DNA of 64,000 nucleotides from Elusimicrobiota bacterium (GTDB taxonomy: Bacteria; Elusimicrobiota; Elusimicrobia; UBA1565; UBA9628): positions 31,528 through 95,527 of the forward strand of contig JACRDQ010000001.1 in assembly GCA_016218545.1 (NCBI GenBank), given 5' to 3'. The notes beneath the pieces are model-generated. The model was not told the origin of the DNA, made no database searches, and saw nothing but the letters and a program-made list of their open reading frames with translations. The position numbers were made by a program, and so were the translations under genes. Positions 31,163 to 39,088 of the stretch are shown in pieces; positions within the stretch are counted from its first letter, which is position 1; each line of letters begins with the position of its first letter.

Positions 31163-32409
31163 CCCCATATGCCTGGTATCCTCGTTCCGTCGTTCGGGCA
31201 GCGGCCCGAGGCCGAGATCCTGTTCTCCAGGACCAGGTAGCCCTGCCGCCGCACCATGACCTGCCTGCACTTCGGACAATACGTGTGCTCCCCCGGGTGG
31301 CCCGGCGCGTTGCCGACGTAGACGTAGCGCAGGCCCTCCCTCATGGCCAGGTCGCGCGCCAGCGTCAGGGTCGCGACGGGCGTGGGGGGGATGTTCTGGA
31401 CCTTGTACTGCGGTTGGAAGCGCGAGAAGAAGAGCGGGGTGTCGGGCCCCAGGTTCGCCCGGACCCAGGCCGCGAGGGCCTTGAGCTGGGCCGGGTCGTC
31501 GTTCAAGGTGGGGACCACGAGGTTCACCACCTCGGTGAGGACCTTGTGGCGTCTCAACTCGGAGAGGGTGCGCAGGACGAACCTGAGCTCGCCTCCGACC
31601 ATGCGGCGGTAGAACCCCTCGTCGAAGCCCTTGAGGTCCACCTTCACCACGTCGAAGAGGGGGGCCAGCTCCGCCAGGGGCTTGGGGTTGATGTAGCCCG
31701 CCGTGACCATGACGTTGCGCAGACCCGCCTTCTTGGCCAGGGCCGCGATGTCCCGCACGTATTCGTAGAAGACCGCGGGCTCGGAGTAGGTGTAGGCGAT
31801 GGAGCGGCAGCGCGTGGCCAGGGCGGCCTTGACGACCTCCTCGGGAGCGAGGGTCGCGGTCTCGTCGGCCAGGACCTGCGCCTGGGCCCGGCCGCCGGAG
31901 ACGGCCAGGATGCGCAGTTCCCTGGGGACCATGGTCTTGCCCGAGGCCTCCTCCGGGTGCGCCTGGGAGATCTCCCAGTTCTGGCAGAAGCTGCAGCGGA
32001 GGTTGCAGCCCGCGGCCGCCAGGGAGTAGATGAGGGAGCCCGGGAGGAGGTGGAAGACGGGCTTCTTCTCGATGGGGTCGAGGTGCACGGACACCGGGTG
32101 GCCGTAGACCATGGTCACGAGCCTTCCCGCGGAGTTCATGCGGACCTTGCAGATGCCGCGGCTGCCCTCGGGCAGGAAGCAGCCGAAGGGGCAGAGCTCG
32201 CACTGCACCCCATGGCAGGCCGTCTTCCAGAACGCGGCCTCGCGCACGTGGGGGTTGTCCGCCGGGATGAGGTCGGAGAAGGTGCGGGGAGGCCGGTGCG
32301 TGGACGCGAGCCGCGCCGCCCACGCCGCCGTCCCGGCCGCGGCCACGCCGGCCGCGGCTGCCATGGTCTTTCCGAAGAGCTGGCGCCGCGTGATGAAAGG
32401 CTCTTCCAT
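31159..32409 (-). CDS. amrS: AmmeMemoRadiSam-type radical SAM enzyme with Tat-like signal
   Basis: 416 residues from ATG 32409. Radical SAM cluster C135-C139-C142 (CNLRCSFC), preceded by a cysteine region (CHGVQCELCPFGC, about 65-77) and followed by a C-terminal CPKC...C pair; the body matches the PflA-like AmrS group. The first 32 residues carry TRRQLFG and an Ala-rich helix, i.e. a twin-arginine export signal, unusual for a radical SAM enzyme. The AmmeMemoRadiSam partners (AMMECR1, Memo) are not seen in this window. The chemistry of the group is not established. Confidence 0.85.
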   Translation of the reverse strand: MEEPFITRRQLFGKTMAAAAGVAAAGTAAWAARLASTHRPPRTFSDLIPADNPHVREAAFWKTACHGVQCELCPFGCFLPEGSRGICKVRMNSAGRLVTMVYGHPVSVHLDPIEKKPVFHLLPGSLIYSLAAAGCNLRCSFCQNWEISQAHPEEASGKTMVPRELRILAVSGGRAQAQVLADETATLAPEEVVKAALATRCRSIAYTYSEPAVFYEYVRDIAALAKKAGLRNVMVTAGYINPKPLAELAPLFDVVKVDLKGFDEGFYRRMVGGELRFVLRTLSELRRHKVLTEVVNLVVPTLNDDPAQLKALAAWVRANLGPDTPLFFSRFQPQYKVQNIPPTPVATLTLARDLAMREGLRYVYVGNAPGHPGEHTYCPKCRQVMVRRQGYLVLENRISASGRCPNDGTRIPGIWG

Positions 32410-32475
32410 AGGCGGTGGCGGAGATGGTACCAAAACTCCCGGGCCCCTGCCCACCCGGCTTGAGGGATTACATGC

Positions 32476-32538
32476 TATGATGTACCCTCGCTGACGGAGA
32501 TGAAAGACCAACCTGATCCGAGGGCCCGGAGGAAGTGA
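32476..32538 (+). promoter_or_regulatory. promoter plus 12-residue leader ORF
   Basis: TATGAT (32476-32481) precedes an ORF of 12 codons (ATG 32500, MKDQPDPRARRK) whose TGA (32536-32538) overlaps the GTG start of the transporter gene (GTGA). The main GTG has GGAGG only 2 nt away, too close to act alone, which favours coupling to the leader ORF. Confidence 0.45.
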
Positions 32539-34025
32539 CGTCCGCGGTCCTCTTGCCGGCGCTGCTGGCCCTCCTTCGTCCCGTCTTCTGCGCCGCTTCC
32601 GATTCCCCCTGCACCACGGTCCAGGAGGTCGAGTCGCGCGGCGCCCTGCGTTGGGGGGCTGACGCCGAGGGCGGGGCGCCCTACGTCTTCCCCGACCCCC
32701 GCGACCCCAGGCAGTACATCGGCTTCGAGGTGGACCTCGCCCGGGCCATGGCGGGCAAGCTCGGGGTGCGCGCCGAGATGGTGCAGAACTCCTGGGACGG
32801 ACTCGTCTCCGCCCTCGACCGGGGGAGCTTCGACGTCGTCTTGAACGGCCTGGAGATCACTCCCGAGCACCTGGGCCAGATTGCGATGAGCCGGCCGTAC
32901 TACGCCTACACCCAGCAGATCGTGACGCGCAAGGGCGACGGCTCCATGACCCGGCTCGAGGACCTCGCGGGCAAGCGCGTGGGCGTGCTCTCCGCGAGCG
33001 CGGCGCACCGGCTCCTCGAGAAGATGGGCGGGGTGGACGTCCGCGTCTACCCCGGCAACGTGGAGACCTGCAAGGACTTGAAGAACCGGCGCATCGACGC
33101 GAGCGTCATGGACACGCCCATCGCGCTCCACTACGCCAAGCCGGACCCGGGGCTCCAGTTCTCCGGCAAGCCTTTCGCCGTGGGGTACTACGGGGTGGGG
33201 GTCCGCAAGAAGGACACCAAGCTCCTCGAGGCCGTGGACCGAGCCATCCTGGACCTGCTCGCGAGCGGCGAGCTCAGGAAGATCTACCTCAAGTGGGGGC
33301 TTTGGGACGCGGAGCAGGGGGATAGGCTGCGCCATTATACGGTCGTCCAGACTCCGACCGAGGGCAAGGTCTCGACGCTCAAGGAGTGGCGGGTCTTCCT
33401 CCCGATGCTCCTCAAGGGCGCGGTGGTGACCGTGGAGATCTCGTGCCTCTCCATGCTCCTGGCCGTGGGCCTGGGCCTGGGCCTGGCGCTCTCAAGGCTC
33501 TTCGGCGTGACCCCGGTGCGCTGGCTCTCGACCGCCTACGTCGAGGTCATGCGGGGGACGCCGCTCCTCATCCAGCTCTACATGATCTACTACGGCCTGC
33601 CCAACCTCGGCATCCGCCTGACCTCGTTCGAGGCCGCGGTCCTGGGCCTGGGCCTGAACTACGCGGCCTACGAGGCGGAGAACTACCGCGCAGGCATCCA
33701 GGCCATCCCCGAGGGGCAGATGGAAGCGGCGCTCTCCTTGGGCATGACCCGGTGGCAGGCCCTGCGCCGCGTGGTCCTTCCCCAGGCCGTGCGCATCGTC
33801 ATCCCTCCCATCAGCAACGACTTCATCGCGCTCTTCAAGGATTCCTCGCTCGTGTCGGTCATCACCATGGTCGAGCTCACCAAGGTCTACGGCATGCTCG
33901 CGACCACCACCTACGACTACATGGGACTGGGACTCATGACCGCCGCCATCTACTTCGGCCTGAGCTACCCCGCCTCCCTGGCGGCCAAGTTCATCGAGAG
34001 GAAGCTCCGCTATGATTTCGATTGA
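32535..34025 (+). CDS. amino-acid ABC transporter: binding protein fused to permease
   Basis: 496 residues. Signal peptide (to about 21), a type 3 solute-binding domain (about 28-270: GFEVDLARAMAGKLGV; VGVLSASAAH) and a HisM/GlnP-type permease (about 285-490) with EAENYRAGIQAIPEGQMEAA, the loop that docks on the ATPase. Fusion of binding protein and permease in one chain is known for some GlnP-type importers. The substrate is a polar amino acid of unknown identity. The next gene's ATG overlaps this end by 14 bp. Confidence 0.92.
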   Translation: MTSAVLLPALLALLRPVFCAASDSPCTTVQEVESRGALRWGADAEGGAPYVFPDPRDPRQYIGFEVDLARAMAGKLGVRAEMVQNSWDGLVSALDRGSFDVVLNGLEITPEHLGQIAMSRPYYAYTQQIVTRKGDGSMTRLEDLAGKRVGVLSASAAHRLLEKMGGVDVRVYPGNVETCKDLKNRRIDASVMDTPIALHYAKPDPGLQFSGKPFAVGYYGVGVRKKDTKLLEAVDRAILDLLASGELRKIYLKWGLWDAEQGDRLRHYTVVQTPTEGKVSTLKEWRVFLPMLLKGAVVTVEISCLSMLLAVGLGLGLALSRLFGVTPVRWLSTAYVEVMRGTPLLIQLYMIYYGLPNLGIRLTSFEAAVLGLGLNYAAYEAENYRAGIQAIPEGQMEAALSLGMTRWQALRRVVLPQAVRIVIPPISNDFIALFKDSSLVSVITMVELTKVYGMLATTTYDYMGLGLMTAAIYFGLSYPASLAAKFIERKLRYDFD

Positions 34026-34857
34026 GAACCTGAGCAAGTCCTTCCGGCACCACGAGGTCCTCGACGGCATCAGCCTCAAGCAGGACAAGGCCGAGGTCAT
34101 CGTGCTCATCGGGCCCAGCGGCTGCGGCAAGACCACGCTCCTGCGCTGCCTCAACGCGCTCGAGACCTTCGACGAGGGAAGGATCACCATCGGCGACATC
34201 GCCATCACGGCCCATCACGGCCACTTGAGCCGCGCCGACCGGGAGAAGCAGCTCATCCTGCGCTCGCGCGTCGGCATGGTGTTCCAGGGCTTCAACCTCT
34301 TCCCGCACATGACCGCCATCGAGAACATCATCGAGGCGCCGGTCACGGTCAAGGAGCTCTCCCAGGCCATGGCCGTCAAGCGCGGCCTCGACCTCCTGGC
34401 GAAGGTGGGGCTGGAGGACAAGGCCGACTTCTATCCGTCCCAGCTCTCGGGCGGCCAGCAGCAGCGGGTGGCCATCGCGCGCGCGCTCGCCATGGAGCCC
34501 GAGGTCATGCTCTTCGACGAGCCGACCTCGGCCCTGGACCCCGAGCTCAAGGAGGACGTGCTCCGCGTCATGCGGGAGCTCGCCAACGAGGGCATGACCA
34601 TGCTGGTCGTGACGCACGAGATGTCCTTCGCCCGCGACATGGCCGACCGCATGGTCTTCATGGAGAAGGGCCGCATCCTCGAGGAGGGCCCGGCCGACGT
34701 CATGTTCCGGACCCCCAAGCACGAGCGGACTCGCGAGTTCCTCAAGACCATCCTGCCCAAGAAGAGCTTCCGCTCCGGCAACGGGAAACCCCCGCACCCC
34801 AAGCAGCCGACCTTCGACGAGCTCCTCAACGGCGGCGGGGCCCCGGCCGCGGACTGA
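34012..34857 (+). CDS. amino-acid ABC transporter ATPase
   Basis: 281 residues, GlnQ/HisP type. Walker A GPSGCGKT (34-41), signature LSGGQ (145-149), Walker B LFDEP with D169-E170, and H-loop H202. It should power the fused permease just upstream, whose gene it overlaps. It has an extra ~35-residue Pro/Gly-rich tail after the usual end. Confidence 0.95.
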   Translation: MISIENLSKSFRHHEVLDGISLKQDKAEVIVLIGPSGCGKTTLLRCLNALETFDEGRITIGDIAITAHHGHLSRADREKQLILRSRVGMVFQGFNLFPHMTAIENIIEAPVTVKELSQAMAVKRGLDLLAKVGLEDKADFYPSQLSGGQQQRVAIARALAMEPEVMLFDEPTSALDPELKEDVLRVMRELANEGMTMLVVTHEMSFARDMADRMVFMEKGRILEEGPADVMFRTPKHERTREFLKTILPKKSFRSGNGKPPHPKQPTFDELLNGGGAPAAD

Positions 34858-34861
34858 CGCC

Positions 34862-35347
34862 ATGGCCGGCCCCAGGTGCGCCCGATGCGGGGCCGCGGCC
34901 CCCGGCCTGGTCTGCTCCTACTGCGGCGCCCTGGCCGCCGGTCCGGAAAGCGGGGAACTCGAGCGCCGGGCCCTCGAGGAGTTCTGCGGCCTCCTGCAGG
35001 GCCGCGACGCCGAGGGGCAGGCGAAGCTCCTTGAGAGCGGCTACCTCCCCTCGAGCCCCGTGGCGCTCATCGAGGCCGGGGTGCGCTGCGTGCCCTTCGT
35101 CCAGGGGGACCGGCTCAACCGGTCCGCGGAAGCCGCGGCCCGCAGGCTGGAGGCCGTCACGGTCAAGCTCCGCCTCCTGCCTCAGACCGAGGAGACCAGG
35201 CGCGCGGTCTCCGAGTTCGAGGCCATGGTCCGGGAGTTCCGCAAGGCCGAGGCCAGCGACCTCTTCTGGGGCTTGACCGTGCTGGGGATCCTGCTGGTCG
35301 TCATCACCGTCGTGGGCTTGGTCCTCCTCCGCAGGTTCCTGGGCTGA
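34862..35347 (+). CDS. zinc-ribbon protein with a C-terminal membrane anchor
   Basis: 161 residues. N-terminal zinc ribbon CARC...CSYC (about 6-21), a helical middle, and one hydrophobic segment near the C-terminus (about 134-156). It is tail-anchored if membrane-inserted. It follows the transporter ATPase by 4 bp, so it is in the operon; role unknown. It ends directly against the convergent methyltransferase stop. Confidence 0.72.
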   Translation: MAGPRCARCGAAAPGLVCSYCGALAAGPESGELERRALEEFCGLLQGRDAEGQAKLLESGYLPSSPVALIEAGVRCVPFVQGDRLNRSAEAAARRLEAVTVKLRLLPQTEETRRAVSEFEAMVREFRKAEASDLFWGLTVLGILLVVITVVGLVLLRRFLG

Positions 35348-36085
35348 CTACAGGCTGGCCCTGAAGATGACGTTGGCCGTGAGCCTGGCGTCCGCGTGGC
35401 TGTAGGACTCGGCGAAGAGGTAGAGCTTGAGCCCCAGCTTGATGGGCTGCCAGAGCAGCCACCTCAGCGCGCTCTTGCAGCCCGTGACCACCGGCTCCTC
35501 GGGGTAGACCTCCACCTTGGAGAAGCCCGCGGTCAGGAAGAGCTGGTGCAGGGACCCGGCGGTGAAGGCCAGCTCGTGGGTGAGGTCCCCGCAGCGGATG
35601 CGGCCCCAGGCGATGCCGTCCGCGTTGGGCACCCTGCCGATGACCGCGGCCTCGCCGGGCATGCCCTTGAGGGCGCCTGCGATGAGGTCGAGGAGGGGGA
35701 AGAGCTCGTCCTTGCGGAAGTGCTCGAGGAAGTCCAGGGCGATGACGCAGTCGAACTTCCGGGCGTGCACGCGGAGGAACTCGAGGGCGTCTCCGTGGCT
35801 GATCCCTTCCAGGCCCAGCTCGCGGGCCGCGGCGGCGTGCTCCGCGTCGAGGTCCACGCCCATGACGTTCTTGTAGCCCAGGCTCCTGAGGAACCAGAGG
35901 AAGGCGCCCGAGCCGCACCCCAACTCGCAGATCCAGGCGTCCTTGTCCTTGGGCAGGAGGCCGCCGTACTGCGCCGCGAACCACCGGGCCTGGTCCTGCA
36001 GGGAGTCAACGGGCTTCTGGCGCGCCGCGTGGGTGCGGGAATAGGTCTTGTAGAGGCGCGCGCGGTAGTCCTCGGTGTTCGACAT
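35348..36085 (-). CDS. class I SAM-dependent methyltransferase
   Basis: 245 residues. Motif I CELGCGSGAFLWFL (about 53-66), then VMGVDLD for ribose binding and VIALDFLEHF for motif II. It is a small-molecule or glycolipid-type methyltransferase, substrate unknown. TAGAAT (36098-36093) is 7 nt before the ATG, so it is probably leaderless. Divergent from the sugar nucleotidyltransferase operon, with which it may share a pathway (surface glycan, inference). Confidence 0.88.
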   Translation of the reverse strand: MSNTEDYRARLYKTYSRTHAARQKPVDSLQDQARWFAAQYGGLLPKDKDAWICELGCGSGAFLWFLRSLGYKNVMGVDLDAEHAAAARELGLEGISHGDALEFLRVHARKFDCVIALDFLEHFRKDELFPLLDLIAGALKGMPGEAAVIGRVPNADGIAWGRIRCGDLTHELAFTAGSLHQLFLTAGFSKVEVYPEEPVVTGCKSALRWLLWQPIKLGLKLYLFAESYSHADARLTANVIFRASL

Positions 36086-36141
36086 CCTCGGGATTCTAAC
36101 ATTTCCCGCAGGAATTCGTATGATATCTCCTTCGACAGCAC

Positions 36142-37800
36142 ATGAAGATCATCGTTCCTCTCGCGGGCGCGGGCCGGCGGTTCCGCAAGGCGGGATTCAC
36201 CGGGCCCAAGCCTCTCATCGCGGTGGACGGCAGGCCCATGGCGCGCCACGTGGTGGACCTCTTCCCCGGGGAGAAGGACTTCCTTTTCGTGGCCAACAGC
36301 GAGGATGCCGAGGGCTCGGGCCTGCTCGAGGTCCTCGCCGAAGCCGCGCCCGCAAGCCGCACCGCGGTGATCCCTCCCCATCGAGAGGGCCCCGTCTTCT
36401 CCGTGAGCCGCGTCTTCGACCAGATCCCGGACGACGACGAGGTCATCGTGAACTACTGCGACTTCTCCAAGGCCTGGGACTACGCGGGCTTCCTGCGCCA
36501 CACCCGCTCCAGGAAGGCCGACGGCGCGCTCTCCGCGTACCGGGGCTTCCACCCTCACATGCTCTGGGATCCGAACTACGCCTTCCTGCGCTCGGAGCGG
36601 CAGTGGCTCTCCGAGATCAGGGAGAAGCGGGCCTTCACCGACCGGCGCATGGGCGAGTTCGCCTCGGACGGCACCTACTACTTCAGGACCGGCAGCCTCA
36701 TGAAGACCTACTTCAGCCGCCTCATGGAGCGGGGGATCCGGACCGAGGGCGAGTACTACGTGAGCATGGCTTACAACCTGATGGTCGAAGACGGGCTCAA
36801 GGTCTCGGTCTACGCCATCGAGCAGATGCTGCAGTGGGGCACTCCGTCGGATCTCTTGGAATACCAGGGCTGGTCGGATTACTTCCGGGCCGTGGTCGAG
36901 TCCGGCCGCCCGGCGGGGGGGCCTTCCCGGAAGGCCTCGGCCCCGGACCGGGGCATCCTCCTCATGGCCATGGCAGGGGAGGGGAGGCGCTTCTCCGCCG
37001 CGGGCCTGGCCGCGGCCAAGCCGCTCGTGCAGGTCAACGGCACGCCCATGTTCGTCCAGGCCCTGCGCTGCCTGCCGAGAGCGGAGAAGGAGGTCTTGGT
37101 CGCGTCCCGGTCCACCCTCGAGGCCGGCGGGCGCAAGGCCCTCCGCCGCGAGCGGCCCGAGGCCGAGGTCGTGGAGCTCTCTCGGACCACGGGCGGGCAG
37201 GCCCTGTCGTGCCGTTCGGGGCTCTCCGGAGCGGACCCCGAGGCTCGGCTCCTCATCGCTCCGTGCGACGCGGGCGCGGTCTGGGACCGGGCAGCCTACG
37301 GCCGGCTCCTCGCCGACCCCGGCGTGGACGTGGCGGTCTGGACCGTGACCGGACACGCTCCTGCGGCGCGCAAGCCCGGGATGTTCGGTTGGGTCAAGGC
37401 CGGACCCGCCGGCCGCGTGACCGCGGTGGGGGTCAAGGAGCCGGTCTCCTCCAACCCCATGGCGGACCGCGTCATCCTCGGCATCTTCACCTTCAAGAAG
37501 GTCCGGCATTTCCACGAGACCCTCAAGGCCCTGGAGTCCGGGCCGACCCCTGCCTGCGGCGAGTACCACGTGGACGGGTGCGTGGCCGAGGCCGTGCGGA
37601 TGGGGCTCGGGGTCTATGCCTTCGACGTCCGGGCTGCGGCGTGCTGGGGGACCCCGGAGGAGCTGGCGACCTACCTCTACTGGCAGAAGTTCTTCCACCG
37701 CTGCGCCAGGCACCCCTATGACCTGGCCGCTCATCCCGGGCTGGAGGATCCCAAGGCCCTGGAAGCGTCTTTCGAGGGTTTCAAGCAGGAGTTCAAGTGA
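36142..37800 (+). CDS. tandem sugar-nucleotidyltransferase-like protein (two domains)
   Basis: 552 residues made of two NTP-transferase folds in a row. The first (about 1-245) starts MKIIVPLAGAGRRF with KPLIAVDG and NYCDFS. The second (about 273-500) starts MAMAGEGRRFSAAG with KPLVQVNG and APCDAG. Both keep the Gly-rich nucleotide loop; the second has AKPL in place of PKPL. Such proteins activate sugar phosphates for glycan or capsule synthesis. GTG of the GT2 gene overlaps its end. Confidence 0.85.
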   Translation: MKIIVPLAGAGRRFRKAGFTGPKPLIAVDGRPMARHVVDLFPGEKDFLFVANSEDAEGSGLLEVLAEAAPASRTAVIPPHREGPVFSVSRVFDQIPDDDEVIVNYCDFSKAWDYAGFLRHTRSRKADGALSAYRGFHPHMLWDPNYAFLRSERQWLSEIREKRAFTDRRMGEFASDGTYYFRTGSLMKTYFSRLMERGIRTEGEYYVSMAYNLMVEDGLKVSVYAIEQMLQWGTPSDLLEYQGWSDYFRAVVESGRPAGGPSRKASAPDRGILLMAMAGEGRRFSAAGLAAAKPLVQVNGTPMFVQALRCLPRAEKEVLVASRSTLEAGGRKALRRERPEAEVVELSRTTGGQALSCRSGLSGADPEARLLIAPCDAGAVWDRAAYGRLLADPGVDVAVWTVTGHAPAARKPGMFGWVKAGPAGRVTAVGVKEPVSSNPMADRVILGIFTFKKVRHFHETLKALESGPTPACGEYHVDGCVAEAVRMGLGVYAFDVRAAACWGTPEELATYLYWQKFFHRCARHPYDLAAHPGLEDPKALEASFEGFKQEFK

Positions 37801-38516
37801 GCGCCGGAGCCCCCGCGTTCTCCCTGGTGGTCCCGTGCTGGAACGAGGCCGCGAGCATCCCGGGCCTGGTCGAGCGCTTCGGAGCGGCGTCGCAGGGCGT
37901 CGACGCCGAGCTCGTCCTGGTCGATAACGGCTCCACGGACCGCACGGCCGAGGTCCTCTCCGGGCTCCTCGAGACCAGGGCGTGGGTCCGCAAGGTGGCC
38001 CTGGCCAGGAACCAGGGCTATGGCGGGGGCATCCTGGCCGGGCTCAAGGAAGCCCGCGGCAGGTTCCTCGGCTGGACCCATGCGGACCTGCAGACCGACC
38101 CGGCCGACGGCTTCCGGGCCCTGGAGCTCCTGGCTTCCTGCCCGGCGCCGGAGCGCACCCTGGCCAAGGGCCGCAGGACCGGCAGGTCTCTGGCAGCCCG
38201 GCTCTTCACCTGGGGCATGGCCGCGTATGCCAGTTTGCGCCTGGGACGCGGGCTCTGGGACATCAACGGCCAGCCCGTGGTCTTCCACCGGGGTTTCCTC
38301 GAGACTTGGCCGAGGGTCATGCCTGAGGATTTCACCCTGGACCTGGCCGCGCTCTACGCCGCCGGGCGGGCCGGGTGGCAGGTCCTGCGCTTCCCCGTGG
38401 GTTTCGCGGCTCGGTCGCACGGGCGGTCCACTTGGGACTCGGGCCTCGCCTCCAAATGGCGCATGGCCCGGGCCGTGGCCCGCGCCTGCGGCAGGCTGGC
38501 AAGGGAGGAGTCCTGA
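37797..38516 (+). CDS. family 2 glycosyltransferase
   Basis: 239 residues. GT-A fold with FSLVVPCWNEAASI at the N-terminus, DNGSTD at 43-48 and a THADLQTDP acceptor/metal region at about 97-105. There are no clear membrane helices, so it acts in the cytosol or at the membrane face. GTG start overlapping the preceding stop (GTGA). It probably adds a sugar to a lipid-linked intermediate; polyprenyl-phosphate transfer is possible. Confidence 0.88.
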   Translation: MSAGAPAFSLVVPCWNEAASIPGLVERFGAASQGVDAELVLVDNGSTDRTAEVLSGLLETRAWVRKVALARNQGYGGGILAGLKEARGRFLGWTHADLQTDPADGFRALELLASCPAPERTLAKGRRTGRSLAARLFTWGMAAYASLRLGRGLWDINGQPVVFHRGFLETWPRVMPEDFTLDLAALYAAGRAGWQVLRFPVGFAARSHGRSTWDSGLASKWRMARAVARACGRLAREES

Positions 38517-39088
38517 TGCAGATCATCGCTCACCGCGTCAACACCCGGGCGGAGCTCGCGAGGATCCCGTCCTGTTTTGGAGTCGAGGTGGACCTGCGCA
38601 GCCGCGGCAGGAGGCTCGTGCTCCAGCACGGCGCCATGAAGGACGGGGAGGACTTCTCGGACTGGCTCCAGGGCTTCAGGCACCGGACCCTGATCCTCAA
38701 CGTCAAGGAGGAGGGCCTCGAGGAGCGGGCGCGCTCCATGGTGCGGACGCGGGGCATCACGGACTTCTTCTTCCTGGACCTCTCATTCCCCAGCCTGGTG
38801 CGCCTGGCACGGAGCGGCGAGGACCGGCTGGCCGTGCGCGTCTCCGAGTACGAGTCCGTGGACACGGCCTTGAGCCTGGCGGGCAAGGCCGCTTGGGTCT
38901 GGCTCGACTGCTTCACCCGCCTGCCTTGGGACCGGCGCATGCCTGAGCGCCTTGCTCCCTTCAAGGTCTGCCTGGTCTCGCCCGAGGTGGAGGGGCATCC
39001 CCTCTCATGGATCCCGGGCTTCAAGAGGAAGCTCGGCGGGTTCGAGCCTGCCGCCGTGTGCACGAAGCGGCCGGACCTGTGGCTCTAA
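38516..39088 (+). CDS. glycerophosphodiester phosphodiesterase-like protein
   Basis: 190 residues. It has the GDPD/PI-PLC-like signature at the start: H6-R7, E24 and D26 (GVEVDLR) and H38 (LQHG), the metal and catalytic residues. It is shorter than typical GDPD (about 240-300), so the barrel may be trimmed. Placed after GT2 and nucleotidyltransferase genes, it may process a phospho-glycan; inference. GGGAGGAG precedes the ATG, which overlaps the GT2 stop by 1 nt. Confidence 0.72.
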   Translation: MQIIAHRVNTRAELARIPSCFGVEVDLRSRGRRLVLQHGAMKDGEDFSDWLQGFRHRTLILNVKEEGLEERARSMVRTRGITDFFFLDLSFPSLVRLARSGEDRLAVRVSEYESVDTALSLAGKAAWVWLDCFTRLPWDRRMPERLAPFKVCLVSPEVEGHPLSWIPGFKRKLGGFEPAAVCTKRPDLWL

